A model generated the notes under the pieces. The model did not search any database and was not told where the DNA came from. It saw only the letters and a program-made list of their open reading frames with translations. A DNA stretch of 64,000 nt from Lingula anatina. Taxonomy: Eukaryota > Brachiopoda > Lingulata > Lingulida > Lingulidae. Below, in pieces: positions 23,387 through 37,200 of this stretch (position 1 is the first letter of the stretch; each line of letters begins with the position of its first letter). The DNA lies in the NCBI RefSeq assembly GCF_001039355.2, contig NW_019775433.1:350109-414108 (forward strand), written 5' to 3'. The translations under genes and the position numbers were made by a program.

Positions 23387-26300
23387 GTGAGCGCATCTAT
23401 TCCTATACTCAAACAATACCACTGATATATTATCTAACGATTTAAATAAAGTTGCCCAGCATTTGCCAAAAATTAGACTACATTGTTATGGTACGTTAAT
23501 TGACTTAATATCCATGGCATTTCCAGTCGTTTGAAATGTATTATTACAAGAATTTACTTGGAAGTGATTTTTGTTAATTTTAGGAAAACTGTCATATTAA
23601 ATCGGATAAAATGATTTGGTGTTTGGAAATATTTAAAATGTTAAATACGTCTCTCTTTTGTTGTCCTTCGTGATAGCACCCCCATTAATTTGGAGCTATT
23701 CTGTTAGATATCATAATAGTAAAAATCGAAACAAGTCATTAAAAAAAATGCGGCATTATTTTTCCTAGAAGTATTTGGGGGGGTTACTTTGAAATACATA
23801 AAATCAAATTTCGAATGACCCTAAATTGATTTTACATTAATCTTCATTTCATCTGTTGCTCTTTTTGATACCATACACGTACGCAATCGACTAAAGCATT
23901 TCGCAATTCAACATTGCTCAAAAAGTGTCATTGGGAGGTTTTTACTAAGGCATTTAAAAAGTGGATACCAAACATCAGAGCTATAAAAATGTGGACAACA
24001 GGCATACTGAACCCTGTGACATACACTTGCTGTTTATTGTGTATAATACTCCCCAGTTTGTGCAAACACATTTATCCCAGCACCTCCTTGCTAAGTCAGC
24101 AAAACACGACACCACGCAATTCAGAGCTGTTTTTCTTCAGTCAGTAATGCCCCAGTTAAGGACACTGGAGAAAGAACAAGAAATAACAGAATTCCCATTG
24201 TTAAGACAGTTCAGAACTGTCTGAACCGCCCCAAGATGTTTGCGGTTTACACTATAATGGATAATTGACCCATAACGGTATGTCTTTTAGCTAAGCAAAG
24301 GTGTCCACGTGATATTATTTCACAAAGTGCATTAAAATATCATTTGTATTTATATGTATTTTTTACTCATTAAGCGGATGATATGCAAGTTCCCAGGTTT
24401 TCTGAAACTCATTCTAAGTAGAATAAATAAAAAACAATAAGGTAAAACTAATGTGAGATGGAGAGAATGACAAAGAACCTGAACATCAAATATGTTTTTT
24501 TAGCACTCTCAGTAGAACGTTAAGAATATGTTTATTAATATAGTCAGGTTATACGTGGGGTGTGTGGACTGAAGAATGTGTGTTAAAGTACATATAATGT
24601 ACAGTTGTCTTTTTGTTTATAGAAAACGAAAGAAGAAACGCAATTGTATTCATTATTAGTGATTTAGTATCATGTTTATTTGATTTATTTTTATTATTTC
24701 TAAAGGTTACACCTCGGATCCCAGTCACACACACACCTATTGTATGGACTATTTCGGTGATGAAAACGTTTTTTATTTACGTGTGAGTATTTAGCAAATT
24801 CTCATATACCATGATCGTTTTTATTTAAAATATCAACTGAAATAAAGGAATTCTCCTGTTTCAGGCAAACCCTTCCATGACGGCACGTACTCCAGGAACC
24901 AGCTGCAGGCCTGGGTGGAGGTCCGTAAGGGGAAGGTGTTACACCAGTGGGCCCGGCGCCTGTGTATCATATCAGGCACCAGGTTATACATATACAGAGG
25001 TATAGACACTTCACTTTGCATTTGGTATGTCTACTTCAAGACTTACGTATATCAGGTTTTGCATTCATACAACATTAATTTTCTGAAATTCTTTGTAATA
25101 AAAGGGATGTAATCTTCTTTCGTGATGACTTTTACTTTTACAGGCATAATATATCCAATGTCATATTGATTTTTTTTCTCGATAATTTGTCTGCTTCAGA
25201 CAAGGAACGCCGGAATACTCCCACGGTGGTTCAGCTGGCCAAGGGGTCTGTAGAGGAGGTCAGTATTAAAGGTCACGAACGCTGCCTCAAGCTGACCTCG
25301 ACCATACAGGGTGAGAAGTCGGTGTTCCTGTCCTTCAGCAGTGAGTCTCAGTACGCGAAGTGGAGGAAGAAGTGTAAGAAGGTACGCTGTTTCTGCCAAT
25401 ATCCACCTGATCCTATTCAACTAGTTCTTCAATGTGACTTTCCATAGTTTCCTAGTAATATGCTGCCACCATTAGAACTGGTGAAATATGTGAGTGTAGG
25501 GTCGATTTGCTCACCTGTAGATAAACAACGTCAGCCGTGGTAATTTTCACAATTCGTTCGTTTTCTCATAATTTGGACGCTATCTTTTTATCTTATCCCT
25601 AGTTATGATTTCTTGTAATTCTTATTCTAAGTATGTTTTCACAGATATGCGCAATAACATTTTAACATCTCAAAATGTTGAAAAAAAGAGGAATATTTGA
25701 TAGATGTGCTTAGCTAAAGGTACTTCAATTGCTCAAATTAAAATTGCAGCCCTGCGCTAAACGTGTAAGAATATTCCAGGATTTATTTGAAAAAAAAAAA
25801 AAAGACAGAGATGAAAATAAAATTTTAACTTTGCTCACCTGTAGAAAGTTAACCAGTGCAATGTATGGTATTTTTGCATGTATTTCTCAAACAATATCTT
25901 CACCATTGAATATACTGAACTATATATACTGAACTATATATCGTGATATACTGCATATTATTTCTATATTCACATATTGTAAAAACAGGCAACGTCAAAG
26001 CTTCCAACAAGCGCCGATCTCTCCAACAACCACCTTGAATTCCTCCCGGAGAACCTGTTCATCAACGAAGAGCTGACCATGTTGAACCTGCGCCATAACG
26101 TCCTGAAGGAGAGGCCGATAGAGGACGACATCTACACCATAGGCTGGCTCGATGACCTTCCCAGGTACAACTCTAGGCCTGGTTTGGATGCCTGAAAATT
26201 TTACTGCCAGTTCTGTCTGGACATGCTGCTCTGTCTGTCTGTCTGTCTGTTTGTCTGTCCTGTCTGCCTGGCTAAATGACCAATTACCTTTCTATTGCCT

Positions 26301-28077
26301 GTCTGTCTGCCGCTCTGTCTGTCTGTCCAATCTTTTCTGGACCAGTTTTAAAATAAGTTTGGAAAGTTTTGTACAGACAAACCAGTGCCATTTTAACGCA
26401 TTTCATTAGCATACGGTGTTATCACAAGCGTCTGTACGAATTATTTCTGCTGTCGTATATTCCAGATTTCGCCATTTGCGGAGTCTCAATCTAGCTGACA
26501 ACAACCTCGGTGTTATCCCTACGTCTATCTACCTTATCAAGACACTGGTGGAGCTCAACGTGGCCAGCAACAAGCTAGAAGACATCCCATCGCAAATATC
26601 GAATTTATGCAAGTAAGTTTTCTCCAACAATTTTCATCATAATAAAAATGTGAAGTTTTCTTTGCTGTGAATGTAGATGTAGTTAAGGGCGTGGCTCAAT
26701 TGTAACGCTGGAGATAAAGTACCTAGCTTTCCCTTTATTTGTTTTTTCGTGCTGGCAACCATCGAATTCAGCGTATTCCAAATGTGGCGGTGGTGACCTG
26801 ATCTCGGGAAGGGAAGTCAGTTTTGGTAGCCTTCTTTGGAAAGTCGGGCGCACAACTTTAAAGGAGGTCTTCAGTTTTGAGAAATTTGTCCCGAAGTGCA
26901 TTCTTCATATCGAGGATTCGACCACTTTTCGCATTCAAGTCACAAAATTTGTTTCCCTTAAAGTCCTTCGCCCTGTCGAGATTGAGACCTTTTTCGAGCC
27001 CAGCGAGACCTGATACCCCTTTTGGGGTGTTTTAAGCTTTTTTTTAAGAGGCTGCTTTGGATGTGATGTGATGTAAAATTCCAGAATAATTGCGTTAACC
27101 ACCGTTTTAGTTGTAAAATAAAGTTCATTATATTTCTATGAATTGTTTACAATGCATTTATTGAGAAATATGTATATTATACGAACAGTTGTCATCTCTT
27201 TAAGTCAATTCCGATGGATCTTGTAGAAAAATGGTTCTACATTGTACATCATATAACCAAATTATTCAAACTCTTCTATTTGAATACAGCTTGCAGGCTC
27301 TTCACATCCACAACAACCACCTTACCAGCCTCCCAGAGGAGATGGTGACACTGAAGAAACTGTTCATTCTGGTGCTGGCCTTCAACAAGTTCCCAGTCAT
27401 CCCGAGCACGGTCGCCATAATGACCAATGTGCGCATGACGGAAGTAGAAAACCTTATTATGGCGGGAAATTACGTAGAGAGGCTTTCGGGCGAACTACTA
27501 GATAAGATGAAATATGTGAAGAAAGTGGATCTTCGCATGAACCGTTTGACTCTTCCTCCGAGTGAAACGACAAAGTTTCATCTCCTGGAGCAATTGACTC
27601 ATTTAGATATCAGGGACAACAAAGTGGCGGACTTGGATATCCGGAGCGTGAGAACGTTGGAGTACCTGAATTGTGAACGAAACAAGATGACAACGCTGCA
27701 AGTAAACGGCGCGTCACTGAAGAATCTCTTTGCAGCGCACAACGGTAATATTTTCATGATTAGATTCAGTAGAGTAAACGTCTTATTGACGTTACTGTAT
27801 TACATTTGATTGAATGGTGATAGCCTTATTTGCCGTCAAGTAATGGAAATTAAAAAAAAACATCTTTTAAATAGACTATAAAAACAATCAGCGTTAGTCA
27901 ATTTATATTAAACGCCACACAGATTTATTTTTACGTCGGTGAAACAATACTATTCTTTGCAATTTCTTTGTGGCAACTGCCACAAAGAAATATTGTATCA
28001 ACTTTAAAGTATGGTCATGTACTAAAGCATTTAAAAACATCGTGCTGCAATTTATCATAACTACAAATAGATTCGAA

Positions 28078-28134
<57 letters not shown>

Positions 28135-28248
28135 AAGATTATCAACTGAACCAGCTATTTTCCTCTCCAGACATCCACTATTTGTACATAACACCTAAAC
28201 CAGAGTGGCTGGTGACTTTGGATGTCTCACAGTGAGTGGAGTCTTTAA

Positions 28249-28280
<32 letters not shown>

Positions 28281-31200
28281 GTTTATATTCAGCCAGTTGA
28301 AATACATAAATAAAAAGTATGAATTTGGAACTTTTCACTATATTGAGATTTGAAATAGATAAAAACAGGTGCATGGTATAAAACTGAGTTTAAAGATGAA
28401 GAAATGACACGTTTAGAATTAAATCGGGAAACGCTAGTTAAAACATTTTGAATTTTTGAATTGAACTTTTGAATTTTTTAAAAAAACTAACTTGATTTTA
28501 TGTTGAAGTTTTATAGCAATAGTTTCTAAATAATTATCACTTGAATACGTTCAGAAATTTTCGTCCAAAATATCTCAAAAAAAAATTGAAAGTAATATCG
28601 TGCCTCCTAATTACTTCAGCAACAAACTAAAAGCTCTTCCAGAGTGGCTTCCGGATTGTTTCTTCCTTCAAAAGCTGCAGGCCAGCTACAACAGGATCAC
28701 AACGCTGCCACCAAGGTTAGTACTGAGCGGTTAATACACAACGCTGTCGCCAAGTTTAATATTGAGCAGTTAATACATGAGCCGATATATTAATTCTACT
28801 TTGAGAACAGTTGTAGAACGTCGCATCTATCACAATGGCGCTACTGCATTCAATTTACACGGGGTTATTAAACCTCCCTTAACTAAATAAGAATAATACT
28901 CTATTGTCATATCCTAATGGGTGTCTTCTTGCAGGATATTCCTAGACTCCAAGAAGCTCAAGTTTTTGTGGGTGGACCATAACGAGTTGGAGCAGCTTCC
29001 CCAGGACGTGGACGCCTTCTACGTGGAGGAACTTCACGTTGAGAACAACAAGATCAGGCTGCTGCCGGCGGACTTCCTAAGGAACGCTAACAAGTAAGCT
29101 AGTCAAAGGAAGTCACCCCTTCTTGTAGTCTACTGAAATTTTCCATTGTTCAGAGTATCCATAACTTTTTGGTAAAAATATCAATACCAATTTTCGGCCT
29201 CAATTACTTTTGGGAAACGAGAAACCCGTAATTAAATTTATAAGCTCTGTATTCAGTAAAGTAAAACATGAAAAATCTTCCTATTAATGATGAAAGTGCT
29301 CGGCAGCTGCAGATGTATTGGAGGATATTTTTCGTGTTTTTCACAAATGCATTTCTCTCAATCAATTCTCAAAACGTGTAAATCTCCCCATAGATTACGA
29401 GTCTTCAATGCGACCAGCAACAAGTTGACCAGTCTCCCTGACCTGAGCCCAGTCCAGGACCTGAACAAGATCCAGGAACTGTATCTGAGTGGGAACTTCC
29501 TGCAGGACGAGTCGTTCACCACCCTGTGTGGATACCAGAGACTGAAGTGTCTGCACATAGCGCATAACGATATCTACGAGATCTTTGAACGGTAAAATGG
29601 TTTAAGGCACAATATCTACTTGGCATTTAATTACAGCACATCTACTTGGCATTTAATTACAGCACATCTACTTGGCATTTAATTACAGCACATCTACTTG
29701 GCATTTAATTACAGCACATCATTACAGTTTTGAAAAAAAAATTAAACGTAAAAGAAAAATACATTAACAAACATAATATTTGCAGATATTTGAATGTTAA
29801 TGTTTTGGACGGAATATTTTCGTGAGATAAGTTATGAAACATTTGCAAGTTGAAATATTTTAGCTTTGTCAAATACATATACCAGATAAAATCCGTTGGA
29901 AAGAGTCTTTATTTGTCCGAGCAGAAGGTAATGTCGACCTTATGTTCTGGTTCCAGAGATGTGAGTCGCCTGCAAGCTTTGCAAGAGTTGAACATATCCG
30001 AGAATAAGCTCAAGTTTCTACCGGACGCCATCACACGTCTTCCCGACCTGCGCGTCCTGAGAGCTCACTCCAACATGCTGCGGTACCTGCCAGACTTTGG
30101 ACGCTCTTCAAACCTCAAGGTGAGCCACCTGGGCGACTGTATGCGACATGGTGTTTGAAGTTAACAAGAAAAGTAAATTTTCCCAAAGATAATCAGAATT
30201 TTTTTAATGTGATGGAAGTAAGATATGCTTTCTGGACTTTAACAGTGTGGTTTCAGAAATAAGAAATCCTACAGAAATTGTTCCTAATCAATTACACAAT
30301 AAATATTAAATAAAATTTGAAGACAAGACCGTGACAAAACGAAGAATACCAAATCGTGCAGTATAGGCTTATATAGTTTATATGGTATTTCAAGTGCAGG
30401 GTGACACGTAAAAAATAGTTCATATTTTGTATGGTATGTCACAGGTGCTGGACGTGGGCTTGAACCGCCTTCTGGACACCTCTGTCACTGATCTCATGTC
30501 CTCCCAGATTGACCTGCTGGACATGTCCTGTAACACTCAGATGAGGGTGGACATGAAGGAGCTACAGTCTGTCAGGTACACGTCGTCATGGTTTCACATT
30601 GTCATAATAATTATTAATCACTGATACATCAGCAGTAAAAGATATGATATTCAAACGAGGAGAACCGTTCCTGTCACGAGGGAATAGAGTCGCGCTTGAG
30701 ACATTTGTGCTTTTCACCATGATTAGTGCACAAACCATGTCACAAGGTATCACTTTTTATACCAAAGAAAACATTTTGCTTTTTACGTATTGTAAATGTA
30801 GTATATATAATCGACTTTTTGAATTGATTTGGTAATGTAAAGTGACCTCAGTTTCATACGCGTTTGTTTGTTTGTTTGTTTATTTAAGCATCTCATTTAA
30901 TATTGGGATAGAATTTCTTCCTAGATATCTTAATAGAACATTTTCGTAAATTCTTCTCCAGGCGATACAAAGACATCAACATGATAGACATGACAGGCCA
31001 GAACCGAACTTTACCCGGTTTGGACAATAGAGGGCGCACTAGTGGTGGAGACGATCCATGTCCGTGGAATCTTGGATTCTCAGAAACATCTGGGATACGA
31101 AATAAGTAAGATTATTACATATCACGTCTTCCTAAATCGAAACCGTTGTTTGTTGGTGTTTGTTGGCATAATACGCAGTAAAGCTTAAATCATGTACTTT

Positions 31201-34200
31201 TTTATATTCAAATTTTTTTATTTATTTTATTTAAACGTAAAAGAAATTGTAAAAAAGCAACGTATTGAAATACCGCAGGTAATTGTGCCTTTCTGTTTCT
31301 GTGAAAAAGTAGTTTAAATATATGCATGCAAAATTTTAGGCTGTGTGTGGCGTCAATTAAGATGGCAAAGTATGACGAAGGACAGGCGTTGCTCGGGGTG
31401 TTTGATGGCGGACTGAATAACGAAGTGCCGAAAATCTTGGCAGATCGGATCCCAGATCTAATTAGAAGAGAACGATACGAGAAAGAAAACAGGGATGAGT
31501 ACATGAAATACACCTTCCTAACCGCCCACAGGTAAAGACTGAACTACCAAGATGGGTGCAAATTCCGTAATGAATGTGTGCAAGATGCGCACGAATTTTT
31601 TAAGATCGTTCTCATTTCATACATACGAGATGTTTGGTAATTTAGCTAATGTAACAGATTCCGCTGAGAATGAAATTTGAAGCCTTATTAGCTAAATCTT
31701 GTTTAAAAAGAATTTACTGTATGTAATAATAGATTTATTATGCATCAAGTACATTGAGAAGCAACAAGTTCAACCCCTTTTAAATTCAACGTAATAGACA
31801 ACTATTCGTTCAGTATCTTTTCCCCCATTTATATAGGCCTATTACTTTTCAGAGAGTTAAGACACAAAGGCCAGAGACTGGGCGCTTCCGGTGCTGTTTG
31901 TCACATAAGAAGACTGTTTGAGAACAGGGACCGCTACAAACTGGAGGTGGCAAACGCTGGTGACGTCAGCATAGTGATGTCACGTGGCGGAGAGGCGGTG
32001 TGTCTGACTAAGTTGCACACCATTGAGGATAGCCCAGATGAGTGCCAGAGAATTTGTAAATCCGATGGAATCATCACAGAGGTAGTAACTAACATTTTTC
32101 CTCCTCTTCTATATCTATTTTGATATGTTCAGTACATTAAACACGCATTTCAAACAAATATCAAATGCACTTTACCGGAGTTTCATTATACAGTACACAA
32201 CTCTCTTCAGCCACACTTTATCAGTGTTTTCTCCAGCCATGTTTGTTTCTTTGATATCCAGATTACAACAAGATCTGAATATTTCTATTCTATTCTATTC
32301 TATTCTATTCTATTCTATTCTATTCTCAGACTTTCCAATAAATAACATATTTGGAAAATGCCCCGTTTCAGGACAACAAAGTCAACGGCGTCTGCAACTG
32401 TACGAAGCAACTGGGCTGCAGTTACCTATTCCCCCACATAATCCCCGACCCCCACACCGAGAGGATTACCCTAAAGCCAGAAGACCAGTGCCTCATCATC
32501 GCCAATAGAGGGCTCTGGCAGTACGTGTCTTACCAAGAGGCGGTATGGGAGGTGGAGAGCCTTTCCAATCCTGTCATGGCGGCAAAACGGCTGCAGGATC
32601 TTGCCCAGAGTTATGGGTCGAGAGAAAACATTTGTATACTTGGTGAGAAAGTCATTTCTATATTTATGACAATAATGAAATTAAAACAAATGTTTAAAAA
32701 TCTAAACACTTCACTGAATTTTGAAACGTTTAAAACTTAAAAGTAAAACTGTGAATAACCGTGAATAACCCTTGCATAACACTGNCAGAGCTGTTTTTTC
32801 TACAGTCAATAATGCCCCAGTTAAGGACACTCGAGAAAGAACAAGAAATAACAGAATTCCCATTGTTAAGACAGTTCAGAACTGTCTGAACCGCCCCAAA
32901 GATGTTTGCGGTTTACACTATAATGGATAATTGACCCATAACGGTATGTCTTTTAGCTAAGCAAAGGTGTCCACGTGATATTATTTCACAAAGTGCATTA
33001 AAATATCATTTGTATTTATATGTATTTTTTACTCATTAAGCGGACGATATGCAAGTTCCCAGGTTTTCTGAAACTCATTCTAAGTAGAATAAATAAAAAA
33101 CAATAAGGTAAAACTAATGTGAGATGGATAGAATGACAAAGAACCTGAACATCAAATATGTTTTTTTTGCACTCTCAGAAGAACGTTAAGAATATGTTTA
33201 TTAATATAGTCAGGTTATACGTGGGGTGTGTGGACTGAAGAATGTGTGTTAAAGTACATATAATGTACAGTTGTCTTTTTGTTTATAGAAAACGAAAGAA
33301 GAAACGCAATTGTATTCATTATTAGTAATTTAGTATCATGTTTATTTGATTTATTTTTATTATTTCTAAAGGTTAGGCCTACACTTCGGATCCCAGTCAC
33401 ACACACACCTATTGTATGGACTATTTCGGTGATGAAAACGCTTTTTATTTACGTTTGAGTATTTAGCAAATTCTCATATATACCATGATCGTTTTTATTT
33501 AAAATATCAACTGAAATAAAGGAATTCTCCTGTTTCAGGCAAACCCTTCCATGACGGCACGTACTCCAGGAACCAGCTGCAGGCCTGGGTGGAGGTCCGT
33601 AAGGGGAAGGTGTTACACCAGTGGGCCCGGCGCCTGTGTATCATATCAGGCACCAGGTTATACATATACAGAGGTATAGACACTTCACTTTGCATTTGGT
33701 ATATCTACTTCAAGACTTACTATACCAGGTTTTGCATGCAAACAACATTAATTTTCTGAACGTTGAAGAACTAGAATTCTTTGTAATAAAAAGGGATGTT
33801 ATCTTCTTTAGTGATGACTTTTACTTTTACAGGCATAATATATCCAATGTCATATTGATTTTTTTCTCGATAATTTGTCTGCCTCAGACAAGGAACGCCG
33901 GAATACTCCCACGGTGGTTCAGCTGGCCAAGGGGTCTGTAGAGGAGGTCTGTATTAAAGGTCACGAACGCTGCCTCAAGCTGACCTCGACCATACAGGGT
34001 GAGAAGTCGGTGTTCCTGTCCTTCAGCAGTGAGTCTCAGTACGCGAAGTGGAGGAAGAAGTGTAAGAAGGTACGCTATTTCTGTCAATATCCACCTGATC
34101 CTATTCAACTAGTTCTTCAACGTGACTTTCCATAGTTTTCTAGTAATATGCTGCCACCATTAGAACTGGTGAAATATGTAAGTGTAGGGCCGATTTGCTC

Positions 34201-37200
34201 ACCTGTAGATTTACAATCTCAGCCGTGGTAATTTTCACAATTCGTTTTCTCATAATCTTTTTATCTTATCCCTAGTTATGATTTCTTGTAATTCTTATTC
34301 TAAATGTTTTCACAGTGATATACTGCATATTATTTCTATATTCACATATTGTAAAAACAGGCAACGTCAAAGCTTCCAACAAGCGCCGATCTCTCCAACA
34401 ACCACCTTGAATTCCTCCCGGAGAACCTGTTCATCAACGAAGAGCTGACCATGTTGAACCTGCGCCATAACGTCCTGAAGGAGAGGCCGATAGAGGACGA
34501 CATCTACACCATAGGCTGGCTCGATGACCTTCCCAGGTACAACTCGAGGCCTGGTTTGGGTGCCTGAAAATTTTACTGCCAGTTCTGTCTGGACATGCTG
34601 CTCTGTCTGTCTGTTTGTCTGTCCTGTCTGCCTGGCTAAATGACCAATTACCTTTCTATTGCCTGTCTGTCTGCCACTCTGTCTGTCTGTCCAATCTTTT
34701 CTGGACCAGTTTTAAAAAAAGTTTGGAAAGTTTTGTACAGACTTAGCAAACCAGTGCCATTTTAACACATTTCATTAGCATACGGTGTTATCACAAGCGT
34801 CTGTACGAATTATTTCTGCTGTCGTATATTCCAGATTTCGCCATTTGCGGAGTCTCAATCTAGCTGACAACAACCTCGGTGTTATCCCTACGTCTATCTA
34901 CCTTATCAAGACACTGGTGGAGCTGAACGTGGCCAGCAACAAGCTAGAAGACATCCCATCGCAAATATCGAATTTATGCAAGTAAGTTTTCTCCAACAAT
35001 TTTCATCATAATAAAAATGTGAAGTTTTCTTTGCTGTGAATGTAGATGTAGTCAAGGGCGTGGCTCAATCGTAACGCTGGAGATAAAGTACCTAGCTTTC
35101 CCTTTATTTGTTTTTTCGTGCTGGCAACCATCGAATTCAGCGTATTTCAAATGTGGCGGTGGTGACCTGATCTCGGGAAGGGAAGTGGTTTTGGTAGCCT
35201 TTAAAGGAGGTCTTCAGTTTTGAGAAATTTGTGCGTTCTTCATATCGAGGTTTCGACCCCTTTTCGCATTCAAGTCACAAAATTTGTTTCCCTTAAAGTC
35301 CTTCGCCCTGTCGAGATTGAGACCTTTTTCGAGCCCAGCGAGACCTGATACCCCTTTTGGGGTGTTTTAAGCTTTTTTTAAGAGGCTGCTTTGGGTGCCA
35401 GCTCCATATATTGGAAAACTGAAAAATGCCTACATTTCACTTAGTTTCTCACAAATTAAAGTTGGCCTCAGATCACCTAACACAATTCCAAGAAATCAAA
35501 AATTACAGGTACCATGTTAACTTATGTGGTGATTCCAAGCATAAAGTATTTAAAGGGATAACAACTGTTCATTTTGACCAAAAATTAATTTTCCCGGGGT
35601 AAACGACAATTTTCCCATACTTACTAAAGGTTAATGAATCCATTCCAACATTCAAAATTAGTCCCTTTTTTTTTGTTTGTTTGTTTTTTTTTCTAAAAAG
35701 TTTTTTTTTTCTTTTCTTTTTTGTAATATTCTTTAAGAGATTATTATAGAGTATAGTAAGCTATGGGGGTCACGTGATGTGATGTGAAATTCCAGAATAA
35801 TTGCGTTAACCGCCGTTTTAGTGATAAACAAAGTTTATCATATTTCTATGAATTGTTTACAATGCATTTATTGAGAAATATGGATATCATACGAACAGTT
35901 GATATCCCTTAAGTCAATTCCGATGGATCTTGTAGAAAAATGGTTCTACATTGTACATCATATAACCAAATTATTCAAACTCTTCTATTTGAATACAGCT
36001 TGCAGGCCCTTCACATCCACAACAACCACCTCACCAGCCTCCCAGAGGAGATGGTGACACTGAAGAAACTGTTCATTCTGGTGCTGGCCTTCAACAAGTT
36101 CCCAGTCATCCCCAACACGGTCGCCATGATGACCAATGTGCGCATGACGGAAGTAGAGAACCTTATTATGGCGGGAAATTACGTAGAGAGGCTTTCGGGC
36201 GAACTACTAGATAAGTTGAAATATGTGAAGAAAGTGGATCTTCGCATGAACCGTTTGACTCTTCCTCCGAGTGAAACGACAAAGTTTCATCTCCTGGAGC
36301 AATTGACTCATTTAGATATCAGGGACAACAAAGTGGCGGACTTGGATATCCGGAGCGTGAGAACGTTGGAGTACCTAAATTGTGAACGAAACAAGATGAC
36401 AACGCTACAAGTCAACGGCGCGTCACTGAAGAATCTCTTTGCAGCGCACAACGGTAAGATTTTCATGGTCAGATTCAGTAGAGTAAACGTCTTATTGAAG
36501 TTATTGTTTTACATTTGACTGAATGTTGAAAGCCTTATTTGGTAATGTAATGGAAATTCTTTTTTTAAAAACATCTTTTAAATAGACTATATAAACAATC
36601 AGCGTTAGCCAATTTATATTAAATGCCACACAAATTTATTTTTACGTCGGTGAAACAATACTTTTCTTTGTAAGCAACAACTGCCATAAAGAAATATTGT
36701 ATCAACTTTTAAGTATGGTCATTTACTTAAAGGGGATAATAACTCTTCGTATGAAATCTATATTTCACAATAAAAAGCATTGTGAATAACTCATAGAAAT
36801 ATAATATATTCTGTTTTACCACAAAAATCGGCAGTTATAGCTATTATTCTGATATCTGAGCTTGTCTTTAGACCACGTGACCTCCATTGATGGCTATACT
36901 CTGTTAAAATCTCTTAAGAGATTTTAACAAAAAACCAAACTTTTAAGAAAAAAACCAGGGACTTACTTTGAATGTAAAAATGGATTCATTAACCATTGGT
37001 AAGTATGGGAAAATTGTTGGTTACTCCAGGAAAATTCATTTTTTGGACAAAACGAAGAGTTATTATCCCTTTAAGCATTTAAAAACATCGTGCTGCAATT
37101 TATCATAACTACAAAAAGATTCGAATGAGTGGGTGTGTGTGTGAGAGAGAGAGAGAGAGAGAATCAACTGAACCAGCTATTTTCCTCTCCAGACATCCAC

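Larger units (their letters stand above)
24122..32784 (+). repeat. Duplicated block, copy 1 (8.66 kb; PHLPP exons 2-16)
   Basis: Left copy of a direct duplication that covers introns and 15 exons. It aligns throughout with 32786-41849. All 15 exons have equal lengths in both copies. I count by eye about 31 coding differences in 2,739 nt (about 1.1 %), four of them amino-acid changes. Copy-1-only sequence: 25645-25942 and the 26-bp minisatellite at 29614-29717. It ends at a single N. Confidence 0.97.

Noticed and set aside
29614-29717. CRISPR-like array
   Set aside because: Units are head-to-tail with no spacers and the DNA is eukaryotic; it is a minisatellite.
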